64,000 nt of DNA from JAJCYX01 sp965243825 (GCA_965243825.1 CBDEVT010000001.1:2232001-2296000); one strand, 5' to 3'; positions 15,243-25,433 are shown, counted from the first letter of the stretch. Program-made: numbers and translations. Notes: generated from the sequence alone by a model not told the origin.

Positions 15243-18119
15243 TTAAGAGTCCGGGGTCAAGCCATTGCGAAGCGCATAGTTCGTGGCTTCTGATCTGTTT
15301 GTTACACCGGTCTTGTCATAGATATTGGCGACGTGTCGAACGACTGTGTAACGGCTGATAAAAAGTTCGTCAGCAATCTCCTGGTTGGAGCGGCCTGTCC
15401 CGACGAGCGCGAGTACCTCGACTTCTCGGTCAGAGAGCCCGTCGGGATTTAATTGAGGTGACGCGGCCGATATCTGCTCTAGCACGCTCTCCAGTCGCTC
15501 AATAAGCGGTCGCATCCCCAGGCGTGTTGCTGTGCCCAGACCTTCTTCAGCAACGGCTCGCACACGGTCGAAATCTTCGTCCTTCGAACTGACTGACCAC
15601 TCCGAGAAGTCTGCACACGTGTGGACAAGCTCAGGCAGGTAGCCAGCTGACCGGCAGAATGCCAGAGCCGCTTCGTAGTGGTTCCGCGTTCGGTTGGCGT
15701 CATCAGTCAGCGCTGACAATCTGGCAAGTACTCGGTCTCCTGAAACATTGAGATCGGGATGAGCGCGTCCAGAAATGTGTTGCAGCTGATTCAAAAGCGC
15801 TGTGGCAAAGTCTGAATCTTCTTCAGCTATTACGATGAACGCGTCAGCAAGTAGGAATCGAAGTCGGTTTTCAGGATTGTCGTGGAAGCGAAAATGCTGC
15901 TCGCCGATCCGGCGCGCCTGTAGCAACTCGATCTCTCCGGCATCCATCGCAATTCCTGCTGCCCCGACCAGCGTCCAGTAAGCCCTCCCTTCTCCTCCGA
16001 CAATGGCTTTGTCAGCCGCATCTAGCAGGGCGTCAGGGTCGATAGGCTTGCCTTCAAGCATGTACTCAAGGATGGCGAGATTCACCTGACCGCGAAAGTC
16101 ATATCTGGACAGCTCTTCAGACGCGGCCTTGAAAAGGTCCCAATCCCCGGTGAGTCGGGCTAGAGACGCTTCGTCATCAATAATGCTGGCGATCCACTCT
16201 GGAGCACCCATCCGCACACGCATTGGCTTGACCTGATCGAGGAGCAATTTCGCTTCATCTGCTCTTCCCAGGGCCGCCAGGCTGATCACAGCCATCGAAC
16301 CTATTCGTGTAATCGAACCGTAGTCGCCGATGGGCCTGGCCAGGTCCATAACCTCCTGGTAGAGGTCCACGACCGCAGTATGATCGCCAGCACGCTGTCT
16401 GTTCTGTAACAGGTGCGCGTTGGCACGAGCTGCGAGCCGGTCGTTGCCAATTGATCTCGCTAACTCGATGGCTTCTTCAATGTGCTTCTTTCCCGAATCG
16501 ACAGCTCCTGTATCCGAGAGCGCTACCCCGTAACGCGCTTTCAGCCATCCGTACTCGAACGAACCCGCCTCAGCCAATTCGATTGCGCGCTGATAAAACT
16601 CTGGGACGTTCTCAAGTCCACCAAATATCGCCGGGTACATCGATATCCGTAGCGCGCGTTCCGTCTGACCGGCGGCCAGCGACAGGTCGAACGCCGCTAC
16701 CAGGTTGCGCCAACCCTCGGCCCTTTCGAGGAGGAGGTGCGACGCGGTGAGGGCTCGTCCGAGCCCATACTTGATAGCGATTTCGGTATCAGGAGCCTCA
16801 CCGTCAAGGAGTTCACCGGCCGACGTGAAGTGTCTGCTTGCATCGGCATAGGCAAACGACTCGAGGGCGTGTTCACCGGCAAGAATTGAGAAACGGACCG
16901 CCTGTCCCGGGCCTATGAGAGCTTCCGCATTCATGAAATGGACCGCTAGTTCCTCGGCGTGGTCATCCGCCTCGTCTCCGTACCGATCGAGCAACGCGTG
17001 GCCGATTCTTCCGTGCAATTTCACTCGACTGCCAATTGATAGTTCAGTGGCTAATGTCTGTCGAAAAAGGGCGTGGCTGAACTCGTAGTTTCGTCCTGCC
17101 TCGTTGGCCTGGAGGAAGCCGTTTCGCTCGCCTTCCTCGATGAGGTCCAGTAACTGGTCTGTGCTGGAGTCAGGAAACAGCAACGATAGGAGTTGCACAT
17201 CGAAACTTGAATCAATGAGAGAACAGTCCTGCAGGAACCTGTTGCACTCTTGTGACAGTTGGTTGAGGCGTTGGCCGATCGCTTCCTTGACCCCCTCAGG
17301 TACACGTTCAGACGCCGGATCGAGGCGACCTGAACCAATGCTCCGCGCAAGTTCAGACACAAAAAGCGGGTTCCCCCCACTGCGGTTGTGGATTGATCCG
17401 GCGATTTCCTTCTCGTGTCGCTGACCTGATAGGGACTCAAGCAAGGCTGACGATTCACCCAGAAGTAGCGGCTGTAAAGAAACCCGCGTCATATCAAAGC
17501 TGTGCAGTTGAGCAAGGGTGCCTGCCAACGGATGTGCTCGAGACAGTTCAACGTCCCGGTAGGTCCCGATTACCAGCAATGGCATTGAACTGATAACCGG
17601 CGCAAGGTGGGCAAGCAGTCCCAGCGAGAGTTGGTCAGCCCAGTGAAGGTCTTCAAGCACCAGTACCAGGGGTTGGTCGGCTGTTGCGTTAGAAAGAAAT
17701 CTCGTCACTGACTCAAACAGCCGAAACTCCGATTCGGCTGGAGCTGATTCCTGAGGTGTAGCCGGTAAGCCCGATTTCTCGGTTAACTCAGGGATTAGCT
17801 CTCTGAGATCAGGAAATTCTGGGTCGAGCCGATCACCGAGGCCATTCGATATCGTCCTCGCTAGGCTTCGAATAGCTTGTGTCCACGGCCAAAGTGCAGG
17901 GGCACCGGAGTGCTCAGTGCAATGTCCCCAGTGATCGGAAAAGTTGCTTTTTTCGTCGCCCTGGATTGCTCGGACAAATAGAGTGGTTTTGCCGATACCT
18001 GGCTCACCTGCCACCAGCGCAATTCCGCCGATACCGTCAGACGCCCGGCTCACCGCAGAAACAAGCTCAGCAAGTTCCTTCTGGCGCCCAACAAAGATTC
18101 CCGAAAGTTCCTTACCCAT
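15243..18119 (-). CDS. LuxR-family AAA ATPase regulator (MalT-like)
   Basis: 958 residues. The N-terminus has FVGRQKEL and Walker A GEPGIGKT (38-45); LVLVLEDLHWAD is Walker B, and GGNPLFVSELAR is the typical sensor region of the AAA_16 ATPase group. A long alpha-helical (TPR-like) region fills about 380-890. The last 65 residues are a LuxR DNA-binding domain (LSDREVEVLALVGTG, then NQEIADELFISRYTVVRHV). It is a large ligand-responsive transcription activator. It is transcribed away from the phosphoesterase-cyclase genes at 18396, which share the divergent intergenic region holding repeat copy 6. Confidence 0.85.
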   Translation of the reverse strand: MGKELSGIFVGRQKELAELVSAVSRASDGIGGIALVAGEPGIGKTTLFVRAIQGDEKSNFSDHWGHCTEHSGAPALWPWTQAIRSLARTISNGLGDRLDPEFPDLRELIPELTEKSGLPATPQESAPAESEFRLFESVTRFLSNATADQPLVLVLEDLHWADQLSLGLLAHLAPVISSMPLLVIGTYRDVELSRAHPLAGTLAQLHSFDMTRVSLQPLLLGESSALLESLSGQRHEKEIAGSIHNRSGGNPLFVSELARSIGSGRLDPASERVPEGVKEAIGQRLNQLSQECNRFLQDCSLIDSSFDVQLLSLLFPDSSTDQLLDLIEEGERNGFLQANEAGRNYEFSHALFRQTLATELSIGSRVKLHGRIGHALLDRYGDEADDHAEELAVHFMNAEALIGPGQAVRFSILAGEHALESFAYADASRHFTSAGELLDGEAPDTEIAIKYGLGRALTASHLLLERAEGWRNLVAAFDLSLAAGQTERALRISMYPAIFGGLENVPEFYQRAIELAEAGSFEYGWLKARYGVALSDTGAVDSGKKHIEEAIELARSIGNDRLAARANAHLLQNRQRAGDHTAVVDLYQEVMDLARPIGDYGSITRIGSMAVISLAALGRADEAKLLLDQVKPMRVRMGAPEWIASIIDDEASLARLTGDWDLFKAASEELSRYDFRGQVNLAILEYMLEGKPIDPDALLDAADKAIVGGEGRAYWTLVGAAGIAMDAGEIELLQARRIGEQHFRFHDNPENRLRFLLADAFIVIAEEDSDFATALLNQLQHISGRAHPDLNVSGDRVLARLSALTDDANRTRNHYEAALAFCRSAGYLPELVHTCADFSEWSVSSKDEDFDRVRAVAEEGLGTATRLGMRPLIERLESVLEQISAASPQLNPDGLSDREVEVLALVGTGRSNQEIADELFISRYTVVRHVANIYDKTGVTNRSEATNYALRNGLTPDS

Positions 18120-18221
18120 GATGCCAAGATGATAGCCATATCTGCTTAACTCGGTGTCATGCGCGGATTCCCGGGATCGATCCGCCGATCATTGCGGCAG
18201 TAATACTGTCAGTTCAAGCGA

Positions 18222-18264
18222 TCGAGCTGAGGGGATGATAGGCAGAACCGTTCAGAATGCTTTC
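18222..18264 (+). repeat. Dispersed 44-bp element, copy 6
   Basis: CGAGCTGAGGGGATGATAG, then GCAGAACCGTTCAGAATGCTTTC. It lies in the 276-base region between divergent genes, where promoters for both should be. Confidence 0.8.
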
Positions 18265-18395
18265 AGGCTCGACCGATAGTCGATGACCGAATGAAAACAC
18301 CCTTGCCTGCCACGCTGCGGGTAGGTTAATCGTTAAGGTGGAGTCGGTGTGCTGTGCAGGCGCGTGCACAAGAGTCAACGATATGATGTGGCATC

Positions 18396-19274
18396 ATGCG
18401 TCCCTTCACGTTTGTACAACTTGCAGATATCCAGTTCGGACTGTTCGCATACTCAAGCGGCAAATCGGATGAAGAGATTGCTGACCTTGCTAAGAAGGGG
18501 GTTAAGCTCCGACCAGCCAAACCGATGTCCGGGATTGAACCGGAGAAACAGCTACTCAAGCGCGCTGTAGACGCCATCAACGACTTGAACCCGGCTTTCG
18601 CGATCATGTGCGGTGACATCGCTAATGATCCCGCAGATCAGGCTCAGTTCCAAGCCGCTCGCCAGATCGCATCAGGCGTTGAAAGTTCGACGCAGTTCTA
18701 CTGGATGGCAGGGAATCATGACCTGGCATCCGATTTTGTTAAACCCGAGCAAAAATTTTTGGAGTCGTACCGGAAAAAGTTCGGCCGTGACTACTACGCA
18801 TTCAGAGTAGAAGAAGCCGCGTTCTTCGTTGTCAATTCCTCGGTTCTGGATTCACCCGAAGCACTGCCTGGCGAAGCAGATGCACAGATGGATTTCCATC
18901 GAGATGCCCTGGCAAATGCAAAGGCGGACGGAGTTGCAGTAGGCGCGGTCTTCAGCCACCACCCGCCGTTCATTGAATACCCGGACGAGCCAAACTCTAT
19001 GTGGAACATCTCCGAACCGTACCGGACTCAGCTCCTCAGCCTGCTGTCGGAGCATTCAGTCTCAACCGTTTTCGCCGGGCATATGCACCGCAACCACATG
19101 GTCAGCCACAGCGGTCTGGAAGTGATAAGTTCTGGCCCTGTTGGATACCCACTTGGAGACGACCCCTCAGGCTATAGATTGGTGCAGGTAAGCGAAGATG
19201 GATTTAGACATCACTTCGTGCCGATCGATGATCCTCCTAACAACCTAGTTGACCGGACGTTGCAAGAATCATGA
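18396..19274 (+). CDS. Calcineurin-like metallophosphoesterase (CPPED1-like)
   Basis: 292 residues with all five metallophosphoesterase motifs: LADIQFG (D-x-Q in place of D-x-H), MCGDI, AGNHD, FSHHPP and AGHMHRN. The D-x-Q first motif is what I would expect in the CPPED1-like branch. The family uses two metal ions to hydrolyse phosphate mono- or diesters. No signal peptide, so cytoplasmic. Its stop codon overlaps the start of the next gene (ATGA), which encodes a class III cyclase fused to an ATPase. Such tight coupling suggests the pair acts on one pathway, perhaps with this enzyme opposing the cyclase, although no substrate can be inferred from the sequence. Confidence 0.8.
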   Translation: MRPFTFVQLADIQFGLFAYSSGKSDEEIADLAKKGVKLRPAKPMSGIEPEKQLLKRAVDAINDLNPAFAIMCGDIANDPADQAQFQAARQIASGVESSTQFYWMAGNHDLASDFVKPEQKFLESYRKKFGRDYYAFRVEEAAFFVVNSSVLDSPEALPGEADAQMDFHRDALANAKADGVAVGAVFSHHPPFIEYPDEPNSMWNISEPYRTQLLSLLSEHSVSTVFAGHMHRNHMVSHSGLEVISSGPVGYPLGDDPSGYRLVQVSEDGFRHHFVPIDDPPNNLVDRTLQES

Positions 19275-22200
19275 ATTGCGCACATTGCGGGGCAGAAAAC
19301 CCAGCTAATGCGAAGTTCTGCATGTCATGCGGGACTGCGACTTCGCTTACCTGTGCATCGTGTTCGACTGAACTACCTGTCGATGCTCGATTTTGCTTCG
19401 CCTGCGGGACACCGATCGCACCTGATGCCCAACCGGAGCCGCAGACTCAATCCGACTCCACTGCGAGTCCAAGCCAACTTGAGAGATTAAAGCAGTACAT
19501 ACCTCAAGAACTACTGGCCAAGCTGGAGACGGCTCAGTCGGGACACGAGATGCTTGGAGAACGGCGTGTCGTGACGATGTTGTTCTGCGATGTTCAAGGA
19601 TCAACCGCGGCAGCAAACTCAATGGACCCGGAGGAGTGGGCGGAAATAATCAATGGAGCGTTTGAGCACCTTATTTCGCCTGTCTACCGATATGAGGGAA
19701 CTCTGGCGAGACTGATGGGTGATGGCATCCTCGCATTCTTTGGTGCGCCCGTAGCTCATGAGGACGATCCGCAGCGGGGCGTTCTCGCCGGATTGGGGAT
19801 CCTCGAAGCCATGGAGCCCTACAGCGCTGAAATCAAGGAAAAATGGGGTATCGATCTCGCTGTCCGCGTTGGAATCAACACAGGACTGGTGGTTGTCGGA
19901 GAAGTTGGATCAGACCTCCGGGTCGAGTACACGGCTCTCGGTGACGCCATAAACATGGCAGCACGTATGGAGCAAACTGCCGCCCCGAGAACTCTGCAGA
20001 TTACTGAGAACACCTATCGGCTAGTCGAGCCATTTTTCGATTTCGAAGACCTGGGAGAGGTTGAGGTCAGAGGATCGGCCGATCCCATCAGATCATTCAG
20101 AGTAAATGGTGTACTCGTTGAGCCGGGGCAGATGCGAGGCATCCGCGGGCTGGACTCTCCGATGATCGGGCGTGATGGAGAATTCGACAGGCTCAAATCT
20201 GCGACTGAGGAAGTGACCAATGGGCGTGGCCAGCTAGTTGCGTTGATGGGAGACGCCGGACTCGGGAAATCCCGGCTGCTGGCCGAGCTTAGAAAACACA
20301 TCGAGACAGATACTGATGCGTTGTGGTTGGAAGGCCGGTCACTTTCATATGAAACGGAGGTTCCATATTCGCCGTTCAATGACGTGTTCAGATCTGCCAT
20401 CTCGTCCGTGGACAGCGCCCCAGGTGAACCTGACTACCTCAGACTCAAATCTGCGCTAACGGCGCTCTCTCCTGAAACGGGGACATCCACCGCGCATCAT
20501 ATCGCTGCAATCATGGGTATCAGCGTGACCGGTCCAGACAGCGACAGGGTCCGCTTCCTCGATCCACCTCACGCGAAAGCACGGACCTTCGGCGCTGCTG
20601 TCGAACTACTAGAGTCCATCACACAGGAGCGTGCGGTGATCCTCGTTCTCGACGACTTGCACTGGGCAGACCCAACGTCCACTGAACTTCTGGCTGAGCT
20701 CATGCCGTTAACGGATAGAGCAAAACTGATGCTGATCGGTGCCTTCAGGCCATGGCGAGACGCAAGGTCTTGGGAATTCAGAGAGTTGGCTTCTCGGCAG
20801 TTTCCTCACTGCTTCACCGAGATCGAGATAAGTCCTTTGGACGATAGCGAGGTGGGGTCTCTGGTCGAAGGTCTGCTGAAGATCGACGGACTTCCTGACA
20901 AGGTCGAACAGTTGATATTCGAGAAGGCAGAAGGAAACCCGTTCTTTGTCGAGGAGATCATACGGTCCCTCATTGACCGCGGACTGGTTAGCCGCGATGG
21001 AGAGCGGTGGATGGCGTCCGATCAGATTGATCAATTTGATGTGCCCGACACATTGAATGGAGTCCTGACTTCCAGAATGGACAGCCTGAATGATGCTTCA
21101 AAGCGGCTGCTCCAGGTCGCATCCGTAGCCGGGCGGGAATTCGAGGCTCCGGTCGTTGAATCGGTAGTGGGTATCGGGCAGGAATGGAACACGGCCGTGC
21201 TGGACCTACAGAGACGGGAGCTGATCCGCGAGACCTCCCGCGTGCCAGTCCGGTCGTTCATTTTCAAGAATGCTATGACCCAGGAAGCGGCGTACGCCTC
21301 ATTGCTTTTGAGTGATCGTCGTTCGCTCCATGGCCAGATAGCTGAACAGATCGAAACAACTCATCCGGACCGGGTAGCAGAGCTTGCTCGACATTTTCTT
21401 GAGGCAAGAGATCATGAGCGTGCGTTGCCTTTTCTCGCGGATGCGGCGGCCCAGTCCGCAGATGCATACGCCACTGATGAGGCGATATCCCTTTATCAGA
21501 GAGCGTGCGAAATAGTCGAGCGATCGGGCACAGATGCCGATAACGCGGTTGCGCGCCGCGTCTTCGAAGGCCTGGGAGGAGCATTGGGCTTCGCTGGCCG
21601 TACCGATGAAGCTATTGGTGTTTACCGACGCATGTCGGATATGGCTGCTCGTTTAGAAGACGACGAGATGGCGGTTTCTGCGATGAACAAGACCGCCTTT
21701 CAGTACGCGCTTGGCAAAGGCGAACTCGATTTTGCTCAGCAAACCCTTGAGCAAGCCGAGGTTAAAGCCCTTTCTTGTGACGATTTGGCCGGGCAGGCTG
21801 AGCGTCACATGACCAACTGCTACATACAAACAACGCTTGGAGATTTCGACAAAGCGTACGCGAGTCTCGACACCGCCGAGCGGCTCGGCAGAAGGACCGG
21901 TTCGGTAGAGACTCGCCTCTTTGGCATGACCCATATTGCGAATACCCTGACATTCATGACCCGCTTTGACGAGGCACTGGAGATTGCCCAGGAGGCCCTG
22001 GATCTGGCGATAGAATCGGGAAACCGGGCGTTCGAAGCAGAGCTTAAAGCGTTCTCTATACCGTTTTACTACCTGTGCCAGGCACAGTTCAGCAAGGCTG
22101 AGGAGATAGCAGGCGAAGCTTTAGTGCTTGCCGCAAATATCGGTGCTTCTCAGGCTGAAGTCGACGCTGCGTACGCGATCGCCGCAACGGCTCGGATGAC

Positions 22201-22942
22201 CGGCAAATTCGATGTTGCCATCGAGGCAGCAGGCAGAGTGGCCGAAGTAGGAAAGGACGCAGGCCTCACTTACGCGGCTGCCGCCGGATATGCTCTCGAA
22301 GCAGCGACAGGAGTCGAGCTGGATGTCGGGCGTGTGGATGAATCCCGGGCTTTGGAAACAGAGGCCTTCAAATTCATGGATATGCCCGTTGGTACTGCAA
22401 TGGGCGCTCTTGTCTGGGCTGATACGGGCTTCGCAAGGCTATTAACCGGGGACGTAAATACTGCCAGCCGGTTCTTTGAGAGCGGTCTGGCAACTTCGTC
22501 AGCTCCAAGGCTGCTTGCCAGACCGCAGTTGCTTTTAGGGAAGGCCATGGTCTCCCTACTCACCGATTCTCTTGACCAAGCAGATGAACTCGTCGCCGAG
22601 GCCGACACGTTCGCGTCAGAGGCCCGTCTGGTTCACTACACGCCTTATGTAAGCCTGACGCGTGGAATGATCGAGGCTTCCAAGGAACAGAGTGAGGAAG
22701 CGGATTCGCACTACCGAGAAGCCTGCATGACTGCGACTGAGCTCAGAATGTTTCCAACTGCAATTCAGGCATCGGTGTTGAGGGCCGAGATGCACAACGC
22801 GGCCGGGGAGTCGGCTGGGACTCAGAGTGCCCTTGAAGAAGCTGAGCATGCAATATCTCAGGTCTCATTGTCGATCAAGGCTGAGGAAGTGCGTCAAGCA
22901 TTCCTCAACACCACGCGATCGCGCCTCGCATCATTGAGCTGA
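19271..22942 (+). CDS. Zinc-ribbon / class III cyclase / AAA ATPase / TPR protein
   Basis: 1,223 residues. Two zinc ribbons come first (Cys 3, 6, 17, 20 and Cys 28, 31, 42, 45). A class III nucleotidyl cyclase follows (about 95-280): VVTMLFCDVQGST holds one metal-binding Asp, MGDGILAFFG the second, and LGDAINMAARME the substrate loop with the transition-state Asn and Arg. Then comes an AAA_16-type ATPase (MIGRDGEF, Walker A GDAGLGKS, Walker B LVLDDLHWAD) and a TPR-rich half (about 700-1223). It should make cAMP or cGMP in response to a signal read by the ATPase/TPR part. The start overlaps the phosphoesterase stop by four bases. Confidence 0.9.
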   Translation: MNCAHCGAENPANAKFCMSCGTATSLTCASCSTELPVDARFCFACGTPIAPDAQPEPQTQSDSTASPSQLERLKQYIPQELLAKLETAQSGHEMLGERRVVTMLFCDVQGSTAAANSMDPEEWAEIINGAFEHLISPVYRYEGTLARLMGDGILAFFGAPVAHEDDPQRGVLAGLGILEAMEPYSAEIKEKWGIDLAVRVGINTGLVVVGEVGSDLRVEYTALGDAINMAARMEQTAAPRTLQITENTYRLVEPFFDFEDLGEVEVRGSADPIRSFRVNGVLVEPGQMRGIRGLDSPMIGRDGEFDRLKSATEEVTNGRGQLVALMGDAGLGKSRLLAELRKHIETDTDALWLEGRSLSYETEVPYSPFNDVFRSAISSVDSAPGEPDYLRLKSALTALSPETGTSTAHHIAAIMGISVTGPDSDRVRFLDPPHAKARTFGAAVELLESITQERAVILVLDDLHWADPTSTELLAELMPLTDRAKLMLIGAFRPWRDARSWEFRELASRQFPHCFTEIEISPLDDSEVGSLVEGLLKIDGLPDKVEQLIFEKAEGNPFFVEEIIRSLIDRGLVSRDGERWMASDQIDQFDVPDTLNGVLTSRMDSLNDASKRLLQVASVAGREFEAPVVESVVGIGQEWNTAVLDLQRRELIRETSRVPVRSFIFKNAMTQEAAYASLLLSDRRSLHGQIAEQIETTHPDRVAELARHFLEARDHERALPFLADAAAQSADAYATDEAISLYQRACEIVERSGTDADNAVARRVFEGLGGALGFAGRTDEAIGVYRRMSDMAARLEDDEMAVSAMNKTAFQYALGKGELDFAQQTLEQAEVKALSCDDLAGQAERHMTNCYIQTTLGDFDKAYASLDTAERLGRRTGSVETRLFGMTHIANTLTFMTRFDEALEIAQEALDLAIESGNRAFEAELKAFSIPFYYLCQAQFSKAEEIAGEALVLAANIGASQAEVDAAYAIAATARMTGKFDVAIEAAGRVAEVGKDAGLTYAAAAGYALEAATGVELDVGRVDESRALETEAFKFMDMPVGTAMGALVWADTGFARLLTGDVNTASRFFESGLATSSAPRLLARPQLLLGKAMVSLLTDSLDQADELVAEADTFASEARLVHYTPYVSLTRGMIEASKEQSEEADSHYREACMTATELRMFPTAIQASVLRAEMHNAAGESAGTQSALEEAEHAISQVSLSIKAEEVRQAFLNTTRSRLASLS

Positions 22943-22993
22943 CGGATTCATGCTCGGCAGACCGAGACTGATGTCACCAGCCGTTGCGGTAAG

Positions 22994-23806
22994 ATGCAGG
23001 CTATAAGCGACATTCGATTGGCAGGCTATTCAATGGGTTCAAAGCTAGACAAAGACGACGCGAGTCAGATGTGGCATGAGATCCTGGTTGTTGGACACCG
23101 GGACAGACCATCCTCGTTCCTGCCGGGCGGTCCACGGTGTGCTATGTGTGACATACCAATGGGCGGGGTAGGTGGCTTTCTGATGAAGTCGCTCAGGGGT
23201 AGAGTGCCGTCTCGGAAAAATCCACACATGTGCAATATGTGAGACGACATTCTTCCGACCGGTGGTGCGGAAATAGATATCGCTGTCATGTTTGCAGACG
23301 TGCGAGGATCCACGGCGATTGGAGAGAAGATGGAACCAGCGGCTTTTGCCGCGCTTCTCAACAGGTTCTACGCTGTCAGCCAAGAAGTCTTGCTTCCTCA
23401 GAGGGCAGTTATCGACAAGATGGTTGGCGATGAGATCATGTCATTCTTTATCCCATCGATAGAACCGGCCTACCGACGCAGGTCTATTGAAGCAGCTATT
23501 GGGCTGCAAAAAGCACTTCTGACTGCGGACAACGGGAAACCCCTCCTCCCTGTGGGGATCGGGATACACGCGGGTAGCGCCTTCGTAGGAAAGGTGGGGT
23601 CAGACGACGTGTCAGACTTCACCGCCATCGGCGACACGGTCAATACGGCGTCGCGCTTGCAGTCAATTGCCCGCGCTGGCGAGATTGCTATTAGCCAGGA
23701 TCTGATGCCCGATGCTCCACCGGAGTTTGCGTCAGCAGAGCTGAGGTCAGTTGATATTCGCGGCCACGAGAAGCCGCTCGAAGTCAGGGTAGCGAAAATA
23801 GGTTGA
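22994..23806 (+). CDS. Class III cyclase with zinc-ribbon N-terminus, interrupted by in-frame TGA
   Basis: Two open stretches, 22994-23239 and 23243-23806, lie in the same frame and are separated only by a TGA at 23240-23242. Read through, the protein is 270 residues: an N-terminal part with RCAMCDIPMGG and NPHMCNM-(TGA)-DDILPTGG, then the cyclase domain (AVMFADVRGST, DKMVGDEIMSFF, AIGDTVNTASRL). In this cyclase family the N-terminus has two C-x-x-C pairs, and the TGA stands where the last Cys is expected. A hairpin follows (23253-23272). Either the TGA is recoded (selenocysteine or Cys) or the gene is freshly broken. The ATG at 23033 is an alternative start. The next gene, in the same direction, is a cyclic-nucleotide-binding histidine kinase. 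Confidence 0.7.
23253..23272 (+). promoter_or_regulatory. SECIS-like hairpin after the TGA of the cyclase gene
   Basis: TTCCG-ACC pairs with GGT-(G bulge)-CGGAA around the loop GGT. The loop starts 19 bases after the TGA and its first base is G. Those are the spacing and loop features described for bacterial SECIS elements. Confidence 0.4.
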
Positions 23807-23848
23807 TGCTGTGAAATCCGTCAGCTCATACAAAGCGGAACACCGGCG

Positions 23849-25258
23849 ATGACGACACAAACGCAATTTGATTTTCTACGACAGGTGCCAATGTTCTCTG
23901 AGTTGGAAGACGCAGAGTTATCCGCGCTGGTCAAAGAATGTAGTGTCGTAGATCTGGAGCCCGGTGAAGTCCTCTTTGAAGAAGGTGCTGTGGGAGATGC
24001 CGCGTATGTTGTGCAATCCGGTCAAATCGACATCCTCAAGCGGTCTGGCAGCAGGGCCGTACGGTTAAGCGAGCTGAAGCCAGGCGATCTTTTTGGAGAA
24101 ATGGCGCTGCTTGACGACTCCCCGCGAATGGCCGGTGCGACAGCAAACGGCGATACCCAGGTCGTCTCCATCAGCAAATCTGATGTCCAGGCCCTTCTGC
24201 AAAAAAGCCGTGTGTTCCAGAGCGCGATGTTCGACCTGGTTCTGGCAAGACTGAAGTCCACAGAGGCCCAACTCCGGCAAAGCGAGCGGATGGTACAGCT
24301 GGGGACTCTGACTGCAGGAATCGCACACGAACTCAACAACCCGGCGGCCGCGGCCAAAAGGTCGGTGGATCAGCTCGCAGAAGCGGTCGCAACGTTCTCC
24401 GCTGCATATGGGGAATTGGCGGTTGCAGAATCTAACGAATCCACCATCGCGTTGGCGAATGAGCTTATTGACCAGGCCCGAGCGCGTGCTCTTGAGCCGA
24501 ATGAGATGGACCCGTTTGAGCAAAGCGACGCGGAGTCAGTGTTAGGTGACTGGCTCGAAGATAACGGCGTTGAGGACTCATGGAACATTTCGTGTGACAT
24601 CGTGGCCGCTGGGTATTCCAGGAATGATCTGGAAAGATGGGCCGAGGCCAACCAGACTGTCACTTCGATCCGGCTCGCCAGACTCGTCTCAAGCGTGATC
24701 TCTGTTTCAACCTTGCTTGCCAGTGTTGGTCAAGCCACGAGCCGGATATCAGATATTGTCGATGCCTTGAAATCGTACTCGTTCTTAGACCAGGCGCCGA
24801 TTCAGCGGGTTGATATCACTGAAGGGATCGACCAGACACTTGCTCTGATGGGCTCTCGGATTGGGAGCGATGTCAAACTAGTGAAGCAGTTCGAACCGAA
24901 CATACCCGTGATCGATGCCCGAGGGTCAGAGATCAATCAGGTCTGGACCAACTTGCTGAACAATGCGATAGACGCGGTAGACGGGGACGGTGAGATAAAG
25001 GTAAGTGTCCGGAGATCAGTTGACGGCGGCGTCACGGTAGAAGTTTTCGACTCCGGCCACGGGATCCCCGCTGACATTCAGGATCGTATCTTCGATGCCT
25101 TCTTCACGACCAGGGAGCCCGGGCATGGCACCGGCCTTGGATTGCATACGGCATATGACATCGTAGTGAATAAGCACCAGGGCACCATCGCTGTGGATTC
25201 ACTGCCCGGTGACACGACGTTCACCGTCACACTGCCGTCCACCCAGCAGGGTGATTAA
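23849..25258 (+). CDS. Cyclic-nucleotide-binding histidine kinase
   Basis: 469 residues. Residues 10-130 are a cNMP-binding domain: the phosphate-binding cassette reads GDLFGEMALLDDSPRMAGA, with the ligand-binding Glu and Arg in place. A helical linker leads to the phospho-acceptor H-box GTLTAGIAHELNNP (His 160). After an inserted helical region comes the ATPase part: N-box NQVWTNLLNNAIDAV, then FDSGHGIP, FFTTREPGHG and TGLGLHTAYDI. It lacks a receiver domain and membrane segments. Placed 42 bases after a cyclase gene, it probably reads the cyclic nucleotide made by that or nearby cyclases and passes phosphate to an unlinked response regulator. Confidence 0.85.
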   Translation: MTTQTQFDFLRQVPMFSELEDAELSALVKECSVVDLEPGEVLFEEGAVGDAAYVVQSGQIDILKRSGSRAVRLSELKPGDLFGEMALLDDSPRMAGATANGDTQVVSISKSDVQALLQKSRVFQSAMFDLVLARLKSTEAQLRQSERMVQLGTLTAGIAHELNNPAAAAKRSVDQLAEAVATFSAAYGELAVAESNESTIALANELIDQARARALEPNEMDPFEQSDAESVLGDWLEDNGVEDSWNISCDIVAAGYSRNDLERWAEANQTVTSIRLARLVSSVISVSTLLASVGQATSRISDIVDALKSYSFLDQAPIQRVDITEGIDQTLALMGSRIGSDVKLVKQFEPNIPVIDARGSEINQVWTNLLNNAIDAVDGDGEIKVSVRRSVDGGVTVEVFDSGHGIPADIQDRIFDAFFTTREPGHGTGLGLHTAYDIVVNKHQGTIAVDSLPGDTTFTVTLPSTQQGD

Positions 25259-25389
25259 TGCGATCGTGCTGTTCGGACATTCCGCAAGTTACCAACGGCG
25301 GTTACTGGCGCTCGCCGGCAAGTGGCACACCGGGGCAAGCATCGAAGGCAAGTGACATCTCAACATGCGAGGTTGAATTGGAACTGACG

Positions 25390-25433
25390 GTGGACCTGAG
25401 GGGTTGATCAGCAGAACTATTCAAGATGAGTTT
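25390..25433 (+). repeat. Dispersed 44-bp element, copy 7
   Basis: GTGGACCTGAGGGG, then GCAGAACTATTCAAGATGAG. It sits between the convergent kinase and DUF4242-cyclase genes. The flank ATTCATGCAGCAT (25461 on) is shared with the flank of copy 3. Confidence 0.75.

Noticed and set aside
23807..23848. Read-through of the cyclase TGA at 23804-23806 into the kinase gene
   Set aside because: The frames are in phase, but the cyclase ends at its natural length and the kinase has its own start.
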